The notes beneath the pieces are model-generated. The model was not told where the DNA came from. It searched no databases and saw only the letters and a program-made list of their open reading frames with translations. A stretch of 35,000 nt of DNA from Bacillus sp. AFS006103 (GTDB lineage: Bacteria; Bacillota; Bacilli; Bacillales; Cytobacillaceae): the NCBI GenBank assembly GCA_002559145.1, contig NTXX01000083.1:1-35000 (forward strand), in the 5' to 3' direction. The translations under genes and the position numbers were made by a program. Below are positions 16,319-24,423 of the stretch, piece by piece (position 1 is the first letter of the stretch; each line of letters opens with the position of its first letter).

Positions 16319-17722
16319 TCAGTTCCAGTCTGTGTGAAAGATGCCTTCCATATCGTTGCGTTCATACGTATGAGCACCGAAATAATCACGTTGTGCTTGC
16401 AGGAGACTGGCATTAGAATTACCCTTCCGATAACTGTCGAAATAGGATAGGGAGGTGCTTAAACATGGAAAGGCAATCCCGGAGTTTATTCCCTCGCCTA
16501 TTATTTTTCTCAGTCCCATTTGATAGTCTTTAATCTTTTCAGCAAAGAATGGAGCGATTAATAAATTCTTCAGATTTGCTTGTGTTTGATAGGCTTCACT
16601 TATTACGTTTAAAAACTCGGCACGAATGATGCAGCCGCCGCGGAATATAAGTGCAATTTCTTCTAAAGGCAAGTTCCAGTCATAGAGGTCTGAAGTCGAT
16701 TTATATTGTGAAAAGCCTTGAGCGTAGGCGCAAACTTTGCCCATATACAATGCCTGTCTAATGTACTCTATCCACAGATCCTTATCTAAAACCTGCTGAT
16801 CACCAACTGGACCTGCTAATATTTCTTCAGCAAGAACTCGTTCCTCTTTTAAAGAGGATTCATAACGAGCGAACACAGACTCGGTAATGATGGATAAAGG
16901 GACACCGTTATCAATGGCTTGAATGCTTGTCCATTTTCCTGTCCCTTTATTCCCTGCTTTATCAAGGATTACATCAATCAGTGGCAAACCTGTCTTTTCA
17001 TCCTTTTTCTTTAGAATATCCGCCGTAATTTCAATTAAATAACTTTTCAACTCACTCTGATTCCATGTTTCAAAGATATTGGCAATTTCACTAACTGATA
17101 ACTGTAACCTTTCCCTTAAAAAGGTATAGGCTTCGGCAATCAATTGCATATCTGCATACTCAATCCCGTTATGGACCATTTTCACAAAATGTCCTGCTCC
17201 CTTTGGACCAATATACGTACAACAAGGGGTTCCATCCACTTGGGCAGCTATTTTTGTGAGAATTGGCGCTACTTTATCATAAGCTTCTCTATCTCCGCCA
17301 GGCATGATCGAAGGACCATGTAAAGCGCCGACTTCACCACCGGAAATACCAATTCCTAAATAATCAATTCCTTTAGACTTCAGATCATCATATCGTTGGG
17401 CCGTATCTTCGTAATGGGAGTTCCCGCCGTCCATAATAATATCTCCCCGCTCAAGAAAGGGAACTAATGAACCAATCACTGAATCAATCGCTGCGCCTGC
17501 TGTCACCATCAGGAAGATCTTTCTAGGGGTTTCTAAGGACTGAACAAAACTTTGAACTTCATAATATGGGTCAATCGATTGATTTTCAATTCTATGTAAA
17601 AGTTTATCTGTTAAATCTCTCGTGTAATTATAAACAGCCACCTTTTCACCTTTGTTTGCCATATTTAAGGCAATGTTGCTGCCCATTACACCTAAACCAA
17701 TAACTCCAATTGTATTGTCCAT
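16319..17722 (-). CDS. gntZ: 6-phosphogluconate dehydrogenase, decarboxylating
   Basis: A 467-aa enzyme oxidising 6-phosphogluconate to ribulose 5-phosphate and CO2. The NADP-binding motif IGVIGLGVMGSNIALN is at the N-terminus. The substrate region IGISGGEVGALHGPSIMPGG and the catalytic segment GAGHFVKMVHNGIEYADMQLI carry the conserved lysine, histidine and asparagine. The position as last gene after gntP matches B. subtilis gntZ, distinct from the pentose-pathway paralog GndA. AAAGGAG lies upstream of ATG. A structured 151-bp spacer separates it from gntP. Confidence 0.95.
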   Translation of the reverse strand: MDNTIGVIGLGVMGSNIALNMANKGEKVAVYNYTRDLTDKLLHRIENQSIDPYYEVQSFVQSLETPRKIFLMVTAGAAIDSVIGSLVPFLERGDIIMDGGNSHYEDTAQRYDDLKSKGIDYLGIGISGGEVGALHGPSIMPGGDREAYDKVAPILTKIAAQVDGTPCCTYIGPKGAGHFVKMVHNGIEYADMQLIAEAYTFLRERLQLSVSEIANIFETWNQSELKSYLIEITADILKKKDEKTGLPLIDVILDKAGNKGTGKWTSIQAIDNGVPLSIITESVFARYESSLKEERVLAEEILAGPVGDQQVLDKDLWIEYIRQALYMGKVCAYAQGFSQYKSTSDLYDWNLPLEEIALIFRGGCIIRAEFLNVISEAYQTQANLKNLLIAPFFAEKIKDYQMGLRKIIGEGINSGIAFPCLSTSLSYFDSYRKGNSNASLLQAQRDYFGAHTYERNDMEGIFHTDWN

Positions 17723-17754
17723 TGAACTTTCTTCTCCTTTTAAAAAAATGAAAG

Positions 17755-17862
17755 GGCAGTAAATCCACCGCTTTTCCTACTTAGTGGATGCTAAGTATAA
17801 GAGGGGGATACTGCCTTAACCTTACTGCCGACTGTGGAGGATAAATCCTATCTCCCACTGCC
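17755..17862 (-). promoter_or_regulatory. Structured intercistronic RNA between gntP and gntZ
   Basis: On the transcribed (minus) strand GGCAGTA and TACTGCC (17809-17815 and 17755-17761) form an outer stem. ATCCAC and GTGGAT (17784-17789 and 17763-17768) form an inner stem. The outer stem is followed by CTTTCATTTTTTT. Two further GGCAGT copies lie upstream (17824-17829 and 17857-17862). It could be a weak internal terminator, an mRNA stabiliser or a processing site that sets gntZ level. Confidence 0.5.
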
Positions 17863-17873
17863 GGTTATTAACC

Positions 17874-19220
17874 TTAAACGAATAAACTTAGTATTAAAAT
17901 AAATCCTAATCCACAAACGGAAATAATTGTCTCAAGTAATGTCCAAGTTGCGAATGTTTCTTTCATGCTTAAACCAAAATACTCTTTAAACATCCAGAAA
18001 CCGGCATCGTTAACGTGGGAAGCAATTAAACTACCCGCTCCGGTCGCAAGGACGACTAAGGCAAGGTTCACGTCTGATTGGCCTAACATTGGGATCACTA
18101 AACCGGCAGTGGTTAACGCGGCAACCGTTGCAGATCCTAAGGCAATACGTAAAATGGCTGCAATGACCCATGCCAGAATAATTGGTGATAATGAAGTTCC
18201 TTTGAATAACTCGGCTACGTAGTCACCTACACCGCCATTAATTAATACTTGTTTGAAGGCACCGCCGCCTCCAATGATTAAGAGCATCATACCAATATGC
18301 AAAATTGCTGTTGAACAAGAATCCATTACTTCTTTGATTGGAATTTTTCTTGCCAAGCCCATCGTATAGATAGCGACTAATAAAGAAATCAACATCGCTG
18401 TAGAGGCACCACCAATAAAACGGATAAGAGCGAGTACGGAATTATCTTCAAAGCCCATTGTTTTTTGAAGTAATGTAATAATGGTAGCAATTGACATTAA
18501 AATAACAGGAAGCATGGCTGTAAACACGCTGATACCAAAACCCGGTGTGTCTTCTAGTTTAAATGTTTTTTGTTCACCGAGAGAGGCAATGCTACCGGTT
18601 TTAGTGAATGAAGCCGGTACCAATTTTTTAGCCAGCTTTGTAAAGACAGGACCGGCGATAATGGCAGTTGGAATCGCAATAATAATTCCATAAAGTAGTA
18701 CCTCACCAAGATTGGCACCATATTCACCGGCAATAACCGTTGGTCCCGGGTGTGGCGGTAAGAAACCGTGTGTTACGGATAAAGCAGTAGCCATCGGTAT
18801 TCCCAAATATAAAATAGAGACTTTTAACTGTCTTGAAATAGCAAATACGATTGGAATCAATAAAACTAGTCCTACTTCAAAGAATAAAGCAATACCAATG
18901 ATGAACGAAGATACAACGACAGCCCACTGAATATTCTTTTCGCCAAATTTGTCGACAAGGGTCATGGCAATTCGTTGTGCGCCGCCTGAATCTGCGATTA
19001 ACTTACCTAGCATCGCACCTAATCCGAAGATTAAGGCTAAATGACCAAGTGTTCCGCCTAATCCGGCCTCAATGGTTGTAACGATCTCGTCAAGTTTCAT
19101 TCCAAGTGCTAAAGCTACTCCGAATGAGACGATGATTAATGAGATAAACGTATTTAATTTTAAACCCATGATCAAGATGAGTAATGCTACAATTCCTATT
19201 GCTACAATAATTAATGGCAT
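17874..19220 (-). CDS. gntP: Gluconate permease
   Basis: A 448-aa GntP-family carrier with about 12-14 membrane segments, importing gluconate with protons. Family features are LGGTLGHLALIFGLGAMLGKLI, THGFLPPHPGPTVIAGEYGANLG, the GGGGAFKQVLINGGVG loop and SHVNDAGFWMFKEYFGL. The frame is open to a TTG five codons earlier, but the ATG at 19220 has GGGGGAA seven bases upstream and gives the same length as B. subtilis GntP, so it is preferred. It lies 19 bp downstream of gntK. Confidence 0.95.
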   Translation of the reverse strand: MPLIIVAIGIVALLILIMGLKLNTFISLIIVSFGVALALGMKLDEIVTTIEAGLGGTLGHLALIFGLGAMLGKLIADSGGAQRIAMTLVDKFGEKNIQWAVVVSSFIIGIALFFEVGLVLLIPIVFAISRQLKVSILYLGIPMATALSVTHGFLPPHPGPTVIAGEYGANLGEVLLYGIIIAIPTAIIAGPVFTKLAKKLVPASFTKTGSIASLGEQKTFKLEDTPGFGISVFTAMLPVILMSIATIITLLQKTMGFEDNSVLALIRFIGGASTAMLISLLVAIYTMGLARKIPIKEVMDSCSTAILHIGMMLLIIGGGGAFKQVLINGGVGDYVAELFKGTSLSPIILAWVIAAILRIALGSATVAALTTAGLVIPMLGQSDVNLALVVLATGAGSLIASHVNDAGFWMFKEYFGLSMKETFATWTLLETIISVCGLGFILILSLFV

Positions 19221-19239
19221 TGTTATTTCCCCCAATTGT

Positions 19240-20784
19240 TTATCTAGTTATATTTATTAAGCCTCGTTGATAATTGGCAATTCTTGTATAATCTTCTTCT
19301 AATACTCTTGATAAGCTAATAAAGATCGGCAATAATTCTCTGTATTCTTTTGTTGCTTCCTCTTTTGGTGTGTGTTTGTAAGTGCTGCCAATCATTTCGG
19401 AAACGATTTCAAAAGAATCGATTTTTCCTAATGAATAGAGGCCTAAAATACAAGCGCCTAGGCATGAACTTTCGTAGCTTTCAGGAACAACTACTTCAGA
19501 TGCGAAGATATCGGACATCATTTGCCGCCAAACATCTGATCTTGCAAATCCTCCAGTTGCTTGAATGCGGGTCACAGGACCATCCATGCATTCGGTTAAT
19601 GCTAAAAATACGGTGTATAAATTGTAAATAACTCCTTCTAAGGCTGCGCGAATCATATGTTCTTTCTTATGTGACATCGTTAAACCAAAGAATGAGCCAC
19701 GGACATTTGGATTCCATAATGGCGCGCGTTCACCTGCGAGATATGGATGGAATAACAATCCGTCTGCACCAGGTCTCACACGTTTAGCAATCTTGGTTAA
19801 TACATCGTAAGGATCAATTCCAAGTCTTTTCGCCGTTTCCACTTCAGATGATGCAAGTTCATCGCGAATCCAACGAAGGACCATTCCGCCATTGTTGACC
19901 GGTCCGCCAATGACCCAATGCTTTTCCGTTAAGGCATAGCAAAAGATTCTTCCTTTTTCGTCTGTCTGCGGTTTGTCAATAATAGTTCGAATGGCACCGC
20001 TTGTCCCAATAGTGACAGCGATCTCACCTTTACTAATTGCATTAACCCCTAGATTAGAAAGCACTCCATCACTTGCTCCAATGACAAATGGGGTTTGTGG
20101 ATCAATCCCAATCTGTTTGGCTAAATTTGGATTACAGTTGCTAAATATCTTAGTTGTTGGTACTAGATCAGATAATTGAGCAGGTGTTACACCAGCTATT
20201 TTTAATGCTTCTTCATCCCAATCTAGTGTTTTGAGATTCATCATACCCATACATGAAGCAAGGGAATGATCGACAACATATTGATCAAAGAATTTTTTAA
20301 AGATATATTCTTTGATTCCGATATATTTTTTCGTTTTAACAGCGACTTCAGGACGGTCATTCACAATCCAGGTAATTTTGCTTAATGGTGACATGGGGTG
20401 AATGGGTGTGCCTGTTCGTTTATAAACTTCATGGCCATTCAACTCATCTTTTATTTTATGTGCCCATGCCTCACTGCGATTATCAGCCCAGGTGATACAA
20501 GGTGTCAGCGGCTGGTCATTTACATCCATGGCAATGACACTATGCATAGCACTGCTAAATGAAATAAAAGCTGGTTTTTTATCAGAATGATGTTTTGTGA
20601 TATTCGTAATCGCTTGCAATACTGCTTGAAAAATCTCTTCTGGATTTTGTTCCGCTGTGGACATATCCGGTGTGTGAAGAGGGTAACCAATATTCTCAGT
20701 TTGGATAACTTCACCTTTTTCAGTAAATAATACTGCTTTGGTGCTTGTCGTACCGATGTCTATACCTAACATGTAGCAAGTCAT
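19240..20784 (-). CDS. gntK: Gluconokinase
   Basis: A 514-aa FGGY-family sugar kinase converting gluconate to 6-phosphogluconate with ATP. The N-terminal phosphate motif is LGIDIGTTSTKAVLF. The FGGY_N signature region is MDVNDQPLTPCITWADNR. The adenosine/ATP motif regions are VTIGTSGAIR and the C-terminal IQATGGFARSDVWRQMMSDIF. The start is one base after the gntR stop codon, so translation is probably coupled. AGGAG lies inside gntR about 12 bases before ATG. The length matches B. subtilis GntK closely. Confidence 0.95.
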   Translation of the reverse strand: MTCYMLGIDIGTTSTKAVLFTEKGEVIQTENIGYPLHTPDMSTAEQNPEEIFQAVLQAITNITKHHSDKKPAFISFSSAMHSVIAMDVNDQPLTPCITWADNRSEAWAHKIKDELNGHEVYKRTGTPIHPMSPLSKITWIVNDRPEVAVKTKKYIGIKEYIFKKFFDQYVVDHSLASCMGMMNLKTLDWDEEALKIAGVTPAQLSDLVPTTKIFSNCNPNLAKQIGIDPQTPFVIGASDGVLSNLGVNAISKGEIAVTIGTSGAIRTIIDKPQTDEKGRIFCYALTEKHWVIGGPVNNGGMVLRWIRDELASSEVETAKRLGIDPYDVLTKIAKRVRPGADGLLFHPYLAGERAPLWNPNVRGSFFGLTMSHKKEHMIRAALEGVIYNLYTVFLALTECMDGPVTRIQATGGFARSDVWRQMMSDIFASEVVVPESYESSCLGACILGLYSLGKIDSFEIVSEMIGSTYKHTPKEEATKEYRELLPIFISLSRVLEEDYTRIANYQRGLINITR

Positions 20785-20785
20785 T

Positions 20786-21514
20786 TTATTCCACTGCTCC
20801 TTTAGATAGGATTTGTTGAGATCTCCAAAGGTCTTCTACTTTTTCTTGAACTTGAACATCATCAAAGTTTAAATGTAGAGATTCAATCATGAGGGCTCTA
20901 TCTTTTGATTCTATCGCTTCAATATAAATTTCATGATTTTTAATAATCCTTGTAAAGTCCTCATACTCTTCTTCTATACGCATACGCATCGATAAAAGGA
21001 TTAAGCATTCCATAACAGGCTTTATATTATCCCAAATCATCAGGATGTAGGAATGATTAATGGAACCGATAATCGTTTCATGGAATAAAACGTCCTGAAG
21101 GGCAAATTCGTCAGCATCACGATATTTTATCGCAATTTTCATCATCTCTAGTATTTTACTAAGTTCCCTTGAGAGTTGATCTGTTTCCATTCTTACAAGG
21201 CGTTCAAACACAAACGTTTCGATTAGCAGACGAACATCATATAGCTCTTGTATTTCCTTTTCTGTTAAACCAACGACAACTGCACCCATTCTTTCTAATC
21301 GAATAATTTTTTCGGATGCTAGTACTTTTAAAGCTTCACGAATCGGTGACCTGCTTACAGCAAAATCGGTAGCTAATTTATTTTCAGATAAGATGGCACC
21401 GCTTTCAATCATTCCTGAAATAATCCGCATTCTAAGTTCGCATGCAATACGCTCACCCGCTCCAGCCTTTGAAAGCATTTTTGCAGGAAATTGAAATCCT
21501 CTTGATTCGGACAT
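20786..21514 (-). CDS. gntR: Gluconate operon repressor (GntR family, FCD domain)
   Basis: A 242-aa regulator. The N-terminal winged helix-turn-helix includes SENKLATDFAVSRSPIREALKVLASEKIIRL. The C-terminal all-helical FCD effector domain carries LYDVRLLIETFVFERL, the FHETII metal/effector histidine region and NHEIYIEAIESKDR. In B. subtilis GntR represses this operon until gluconate binds. As first gene of the operon it regulates itself through the operator at 21539-21556. The start ATG follows AAGGGGTGAG. Confidence 0.95.
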   Translation of the reverse strand: MSESRGFQFPAKMLSKAGAGERIACELRMRIISGMIESGAILSENKLATDFAVSRSPIREALKVLASEKIIRLERMGAVVVGLTEKEIQELYDVRLLIETFVFERLVRMETDQLSRELSKILEMMKIAIKYRDADEFALQDVLFHETIIGSINHSYILMIWDNIKPVMECLILLSMRMRIEEEYEDFTRIIKNHEIYIEAIESKDRALMIESLHLNFDDVQVQEKVEDLWRSQQILSKGAVE

Positions 21515-21538
21515 AAACTCACCCCTTGTTAATCAAGT

Positions 21539-21556
21539 ATACTTGTATACAAGTAT
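21539..21556 (-). promoter_or_regulatory. GntR operator
   Basis: ATACTTGTATACAAGTAT is a perfect 18-bp palindrome, the sequence known for the GntR operator of the B. subtilis gnt operon. It overlaps the end of the -10 box and covers the expected transcript start. An extra overlapping dyad AAGTATACTT lies at 21535-21544. Confidence 0.93.
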
Positions 21557-21591
21557 TATAGGATATATTTTAAAAAATGCAAGCGCTATTT
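21555..21591 (-). promoter_or_regulatory. gnt promoter with a probable CcpA (cre) site on the -35 box
   Basis: On the minus strand TTGCAT (complement of 21577-21582) and TATAAT (complement of 21555-21560) are 16 bp apart. The plus-strand sequence ATGCAAGCGCTATTT (21577-21591) fits the degenerate cre consensus with one mismatch and covers the -35 box. Carbon catabolite repression of the operon is therefore likely, as in B. subtilis. Confidence 0.7.
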
Positions 21592-21764
21592 TAATATTCC
21601 ATCTCAGACCGGGAAGGTGTATTAATTATTGTTAACGAATTTAATAAAAATAGTTTGAAATAAGGTCTATCAAATATAGGTATTATGAAGAAGAGTCAAC
21701 ATTGCTGATGTATGAATGAAAACATTATGATGAAAATATTGGAATTTTTCAGGAGGAAATCAAG

Positions 21765-22479
21765 ATGAATATTTTTCTAAAGCAAGTTTTTATAGGTTTG
21801 CCGAAAACGGTTGGTAATAAAGAGGCAACAATTCCGATGGAGCGAGAATGGACAAGTGCTATTTTTAAAGAGCCGATTACAAGGTTCTGTTTGGATGGGA
21901 AAAACGGGGTTAGCAGGTGATGGACAATGGGATTTGAATCATCATGGCGGACCGGAAAAAGCTGTTTTTGCCTACGGATTTGAAAATTATTCTTACTGGC
22001 AAAAGGAACTAGGAATAACTGAACTCACATCCGGCGCTATGGGTGAAAATCTCGTCATGGATCCCACTACTGAGGATACGATTTCTATTGGTGATACCTT
22101 CCAGATCGGCGGCGCGGTCATCCAAGTTTCGCAGCCAAGGCAGCCATGCTGGAAACCGGCACGCCGTTTTAAAGTAAAAAACTTGGCGCTTTTATTACAA
22201 ACTACCGGCAGGACCGGCTGGTACTTTCGAGTGTTACAAGAGGGGGGGGTTGAGGAAGGGCAGACCTTTACATTGGTTGACCGGCCATCTCCTCAGTGGA
22301 CAATCCAAAAGTGCAATCAAGTAATTCATACTAATCCACAAGACTTTGACGAAATACGCGAGCTTTCCCAGTGTGAATTGCTTGCACCAAGTATGAGAGC
22401 GACGTTAGCAAAAAGGGTAAGCTTGAAGGAAACTCCGGATATCCGAAGTCGGGTATTTGGACCAAATGAATTGGAATAG
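21765..22479 (+). pseudogene. MOSC-domain protein (YiiM-like) gene with a +1 frameshift
   Basis: The reading frame starts at an ATG after AGGAGG and reads IGLPKTV...SAIFKEPIT, the usual N-terminus of YiiM-like MOSC proteins. It then stops near 21920. From about 21882 a second frame continues with GSVWMGKTGLAGDGQWDLNHHGGPEKAVFAYGFENYSYW, and later the cofactor-region cysteine motif QPRQPCWK and the C-terminal helical part, ending at 22479. Removing one A at 21881-21882 joins both into a protein of about 237 residues, normal for the family. MOSC proteins bind a sulfur carried on cysteine, and YiiM relatives reduce N-hydroxylated compounds with molybdenum cofactor. Either a true pseudogene or a sequencing error. 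Confidence 0.82.
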
Positions 22480-22549
22480 CTCGACCAAGTATGCTTGGAA
22501 CGGATAGTAGGCCATGAAACCTTAAAGCATGGGTGTAACTTGGCCAGAA

Positions 22550-22891
22550 TTACCTTGAGGTCTCCTCAAAAGTGACCTTAACGACCTTTTCCGTTTCCTT
22601 GTTAAATTCTATATTGATGAAAACACCGAATTCCCTATTGTTTTCTTTTAACCAAAGCTTGAACTTTTCGGTAGAAGTTTGGGGTCCGCTCGTTCTTCCA
22701 ATATGGAGATAATCAATGATTTTTGCCTGCGGATATTTTTCATGTGTTTTCTTTAGTGCTAAGGTACCCCACTTGGCATAGGGGGGGATTGGTTTATGCT
22801 GTGCATTGGCTGTTTGGATGGATGTAAGTGGATGTACACTTACCGAGAAAAAAAGTAAGGCTAAATAAAAGCCAATCATGATCTTTTTCAC
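22550..22891 (-). CDS. DUF3889 secreted protein
   Basis: A 113-aa protein with a signal peptide (MKKIMIGFYLALLFFSV, cleavage probable after AQH or TANA) and a mature domain KWGTLALKKTHEKYPQAKIIDYLHIGR...FKLWLKENNREFGVFINIEF typical of DUF3889 (YqzG/YhdC-like) proteins of Bacillus. The function is unknown. The start is GTG at 22891 with GAGGG upstream. It converges on the MOSC gene and is divergent from the acetyltransferase gene. Confidence 0.85.
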   Translation of the reverse strand: MKKIMIGFYLALLFFSVSVHPLTSIQTANAQHKPIPPYAKWGTLALKKTHEKYPQAKIIDYLHIGRTSGPQTSTEKFKLWLKENNREFGVFINIEFNKETEKVVKVTFEETSR

Positions 22892-22996
22892 GTCATTACC
22901 CTCTTTGTTTTTGCTTTTATCATTTCATTTTGAGCAATAACTTATGTAGGTAATCTTCCATCGATCGTAGAATTAATGAAAGAGGAGGGGATTATG

Positions 22997-23503
22997 ATGG
23001 AAATTAAATTACTAGAAGTTACTGATGCAGAGCGTTATTGGAAGTTAAGACTAGAAGCACTTAAACAGAATCCAGAGTCATTTTTAACAAGTTATCAGGA
23101 TGCCATAAAAAGAGAAAATCCCATTGAAATGGTTGCTCGAAATTTTACCACAGAGGGAAACTTTACGTTTGGTGCGTTTGATCATGATGAATTAATCGGA
23201 GTTGTCACCCTTCTGCAAGAAAGTGCCGAGAAAGTACGGCATCGGGCAAATATTTTTGCGATGTACGTCACCCCCAAGAAACAAGGACTAGGCGTAGGAA
23301 AAGCCTTGATGCTGGAGGCAATTAATAAAGCTAAAACGATTGAGGAGATTGAAAAAATTAATATATCAGTGATGGCAAGTAATGAAAAGGCAAAAAATCT
23401 TTATACAAAATTAGGTTTTAAAGTGTATGGATTTGAGGAAAACGCATTTAAAGTAAATGGTATTTCTTATCATGATGAACATATGGTTCTTCATTTGAAA
23501 TAG
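22997..23503 (+). CDS. GNAT-family N-acetyltransferase
   Basis: A 168-aa protein with the GNAT fold marks: N-terminal LLEVTDAERYWKLRLEALKQNPESFLTSY, strand 4 (RANIFAMYVTPKKQGLGVGKALM) with the acetyl-CoA motif QGLGVGKA, and motif B (ISVMASNEKAKNLYTKLGFKVYGF). The substrate is unknown. Two adjacent ATGs are possible at 22994 and 22997. AGGAGG (22983-22988) is eight bases before the second and five before the first, so the second is preferred. It lies 82 bp upstream of the broken DUF3231 gene. Confidence 0.9.
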   Translation: MEIKLLEVTDAERYWKLRLEALKQNPESFLTSYQDAIKRENPIEMVARNFTTEGNFTFGAFDHDELIGVVTLLQESAEKVRHRANIFAMYVTPKKQGLGVGKALMLEAINKAKTIEEIEKINISVMASNEKAKNLYTKLGFKVYGFEENAFKVNGISYHDEHMVLHLK

Positions 23504-23585
23504 GGTAAGGGGGATTCGATCCTTATGGCATAAAATTAAATTTTAACGGTAATCCTAAACAAAAATGCGAGACAAGAGGATTATT

Positions 23586-24220
23586 ATGGAATATAAACCA
23601 ATGGATGTTCTTAAACCCATTCAATTAAGTACAAGGGAATTGGACGAAACGCAACCTTTAACATCCGTTGAAATGGGGAAACTTTGGGTTACTTATACAG
23701 GAAACAGCATGTCTATTCAAATCCTAACTTATTTTCTTCAACATTGCGAGGATGAATACATTAAGACGCTTTTGGAAAATGCGATAGCTTTAAGTAAGGA
23801 CTTTATGCAGAAGGTTGAAACATTTTTTAAAGAAAATAATTTTCCTATACCTTTAGGTTTTACGAATGATGATGTAAATCTCGGTGCCCCGCGTTTATAC
23901 GAAGATCGATTTTATGTACACTATTTGAAATATGCCGCTAAAGCAGGTATGAGCCTTTACGCAGTAGCAATCCCGTTAGTAATGAGGGAAGATATAAGAG
24001 AATTCTTTGTTTATTGTAGTCAATGCACAACGATCCTTTTGGGACAGATAAATAATGTTCTATTCGAAAAGAAATTAATTTCAAAACCTCCTATTATTCC
24101 AACACCTAAAGGAATGGAAGAACGCTCATCAACATTGGCTTATTTGTCGATGATGGAGCCAATATCTTAATTGATAAAGGCTGGATGGAATCACCTCCAA
24201 AAGCATACGAAAGAATATAA
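23586..24220 (+). pseudogene. DUF3231 gene with internal deletion and frameshift
   Basis: The first part encodes one complete DUF3231 domain (LTSVEMGKLWVTYTGNSMS ... FTNDDVNLGAPRLYEDRF ... PPIIPTPKGMEE) and parallels the N-terminal half of the intact paralog at 31865-32869. It then reads out of register and stops at 24170. In another frame, from about 24125 to the stop at 24218-24220, the DNA encodes IGLFVDDGANILIDKGWMES, which matches the last residues of the paralog (AETGAKIMIKHGWMEKPP). About 145 residues of the second domain are missing. AGAGGA lies five bases before ATG. DUF3231 proteins are typical of spore-formers, with unclear function. Confidence 0.85.
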
Positions 24221-24290
24221 TCATCACCCAATTAGGCTGTTTTAAGTTGGTTTTTGTAAAAAAACAATAAATCGGAAGCAAGGTCAAATA

Positions 24291-24317
24291 GCACCGTAAG
24301 ATGAAGCGGTGTCTTTT
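24291..24317 (+). terminator. Terminator after the DUF3231 remnant
   Basis: GCACCG (24291-24296) pairs with CGGTGT (24307-24312), followed by a C and a T-run. It is a weak to moderate terminator. Confidence 0.6.
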
Positions 24318-24423
24318 TCTATGCATTTTACAGTACATATTAGGGTGCGAATTTTATGGTATAATGAATTCAAGGAAGTAAATAGTTTTAATATGCTTAT
24401 ATTATGATTGGGGGCAAATGTGA

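Noticed and set aside
22486..22535. Small hairpins (CCAAG/CTTGG, GGCCA/TGGCC) after the MOSC gene
   Set aside because: Short stems without a T-run; not convincing as a terminator or RNA gene.
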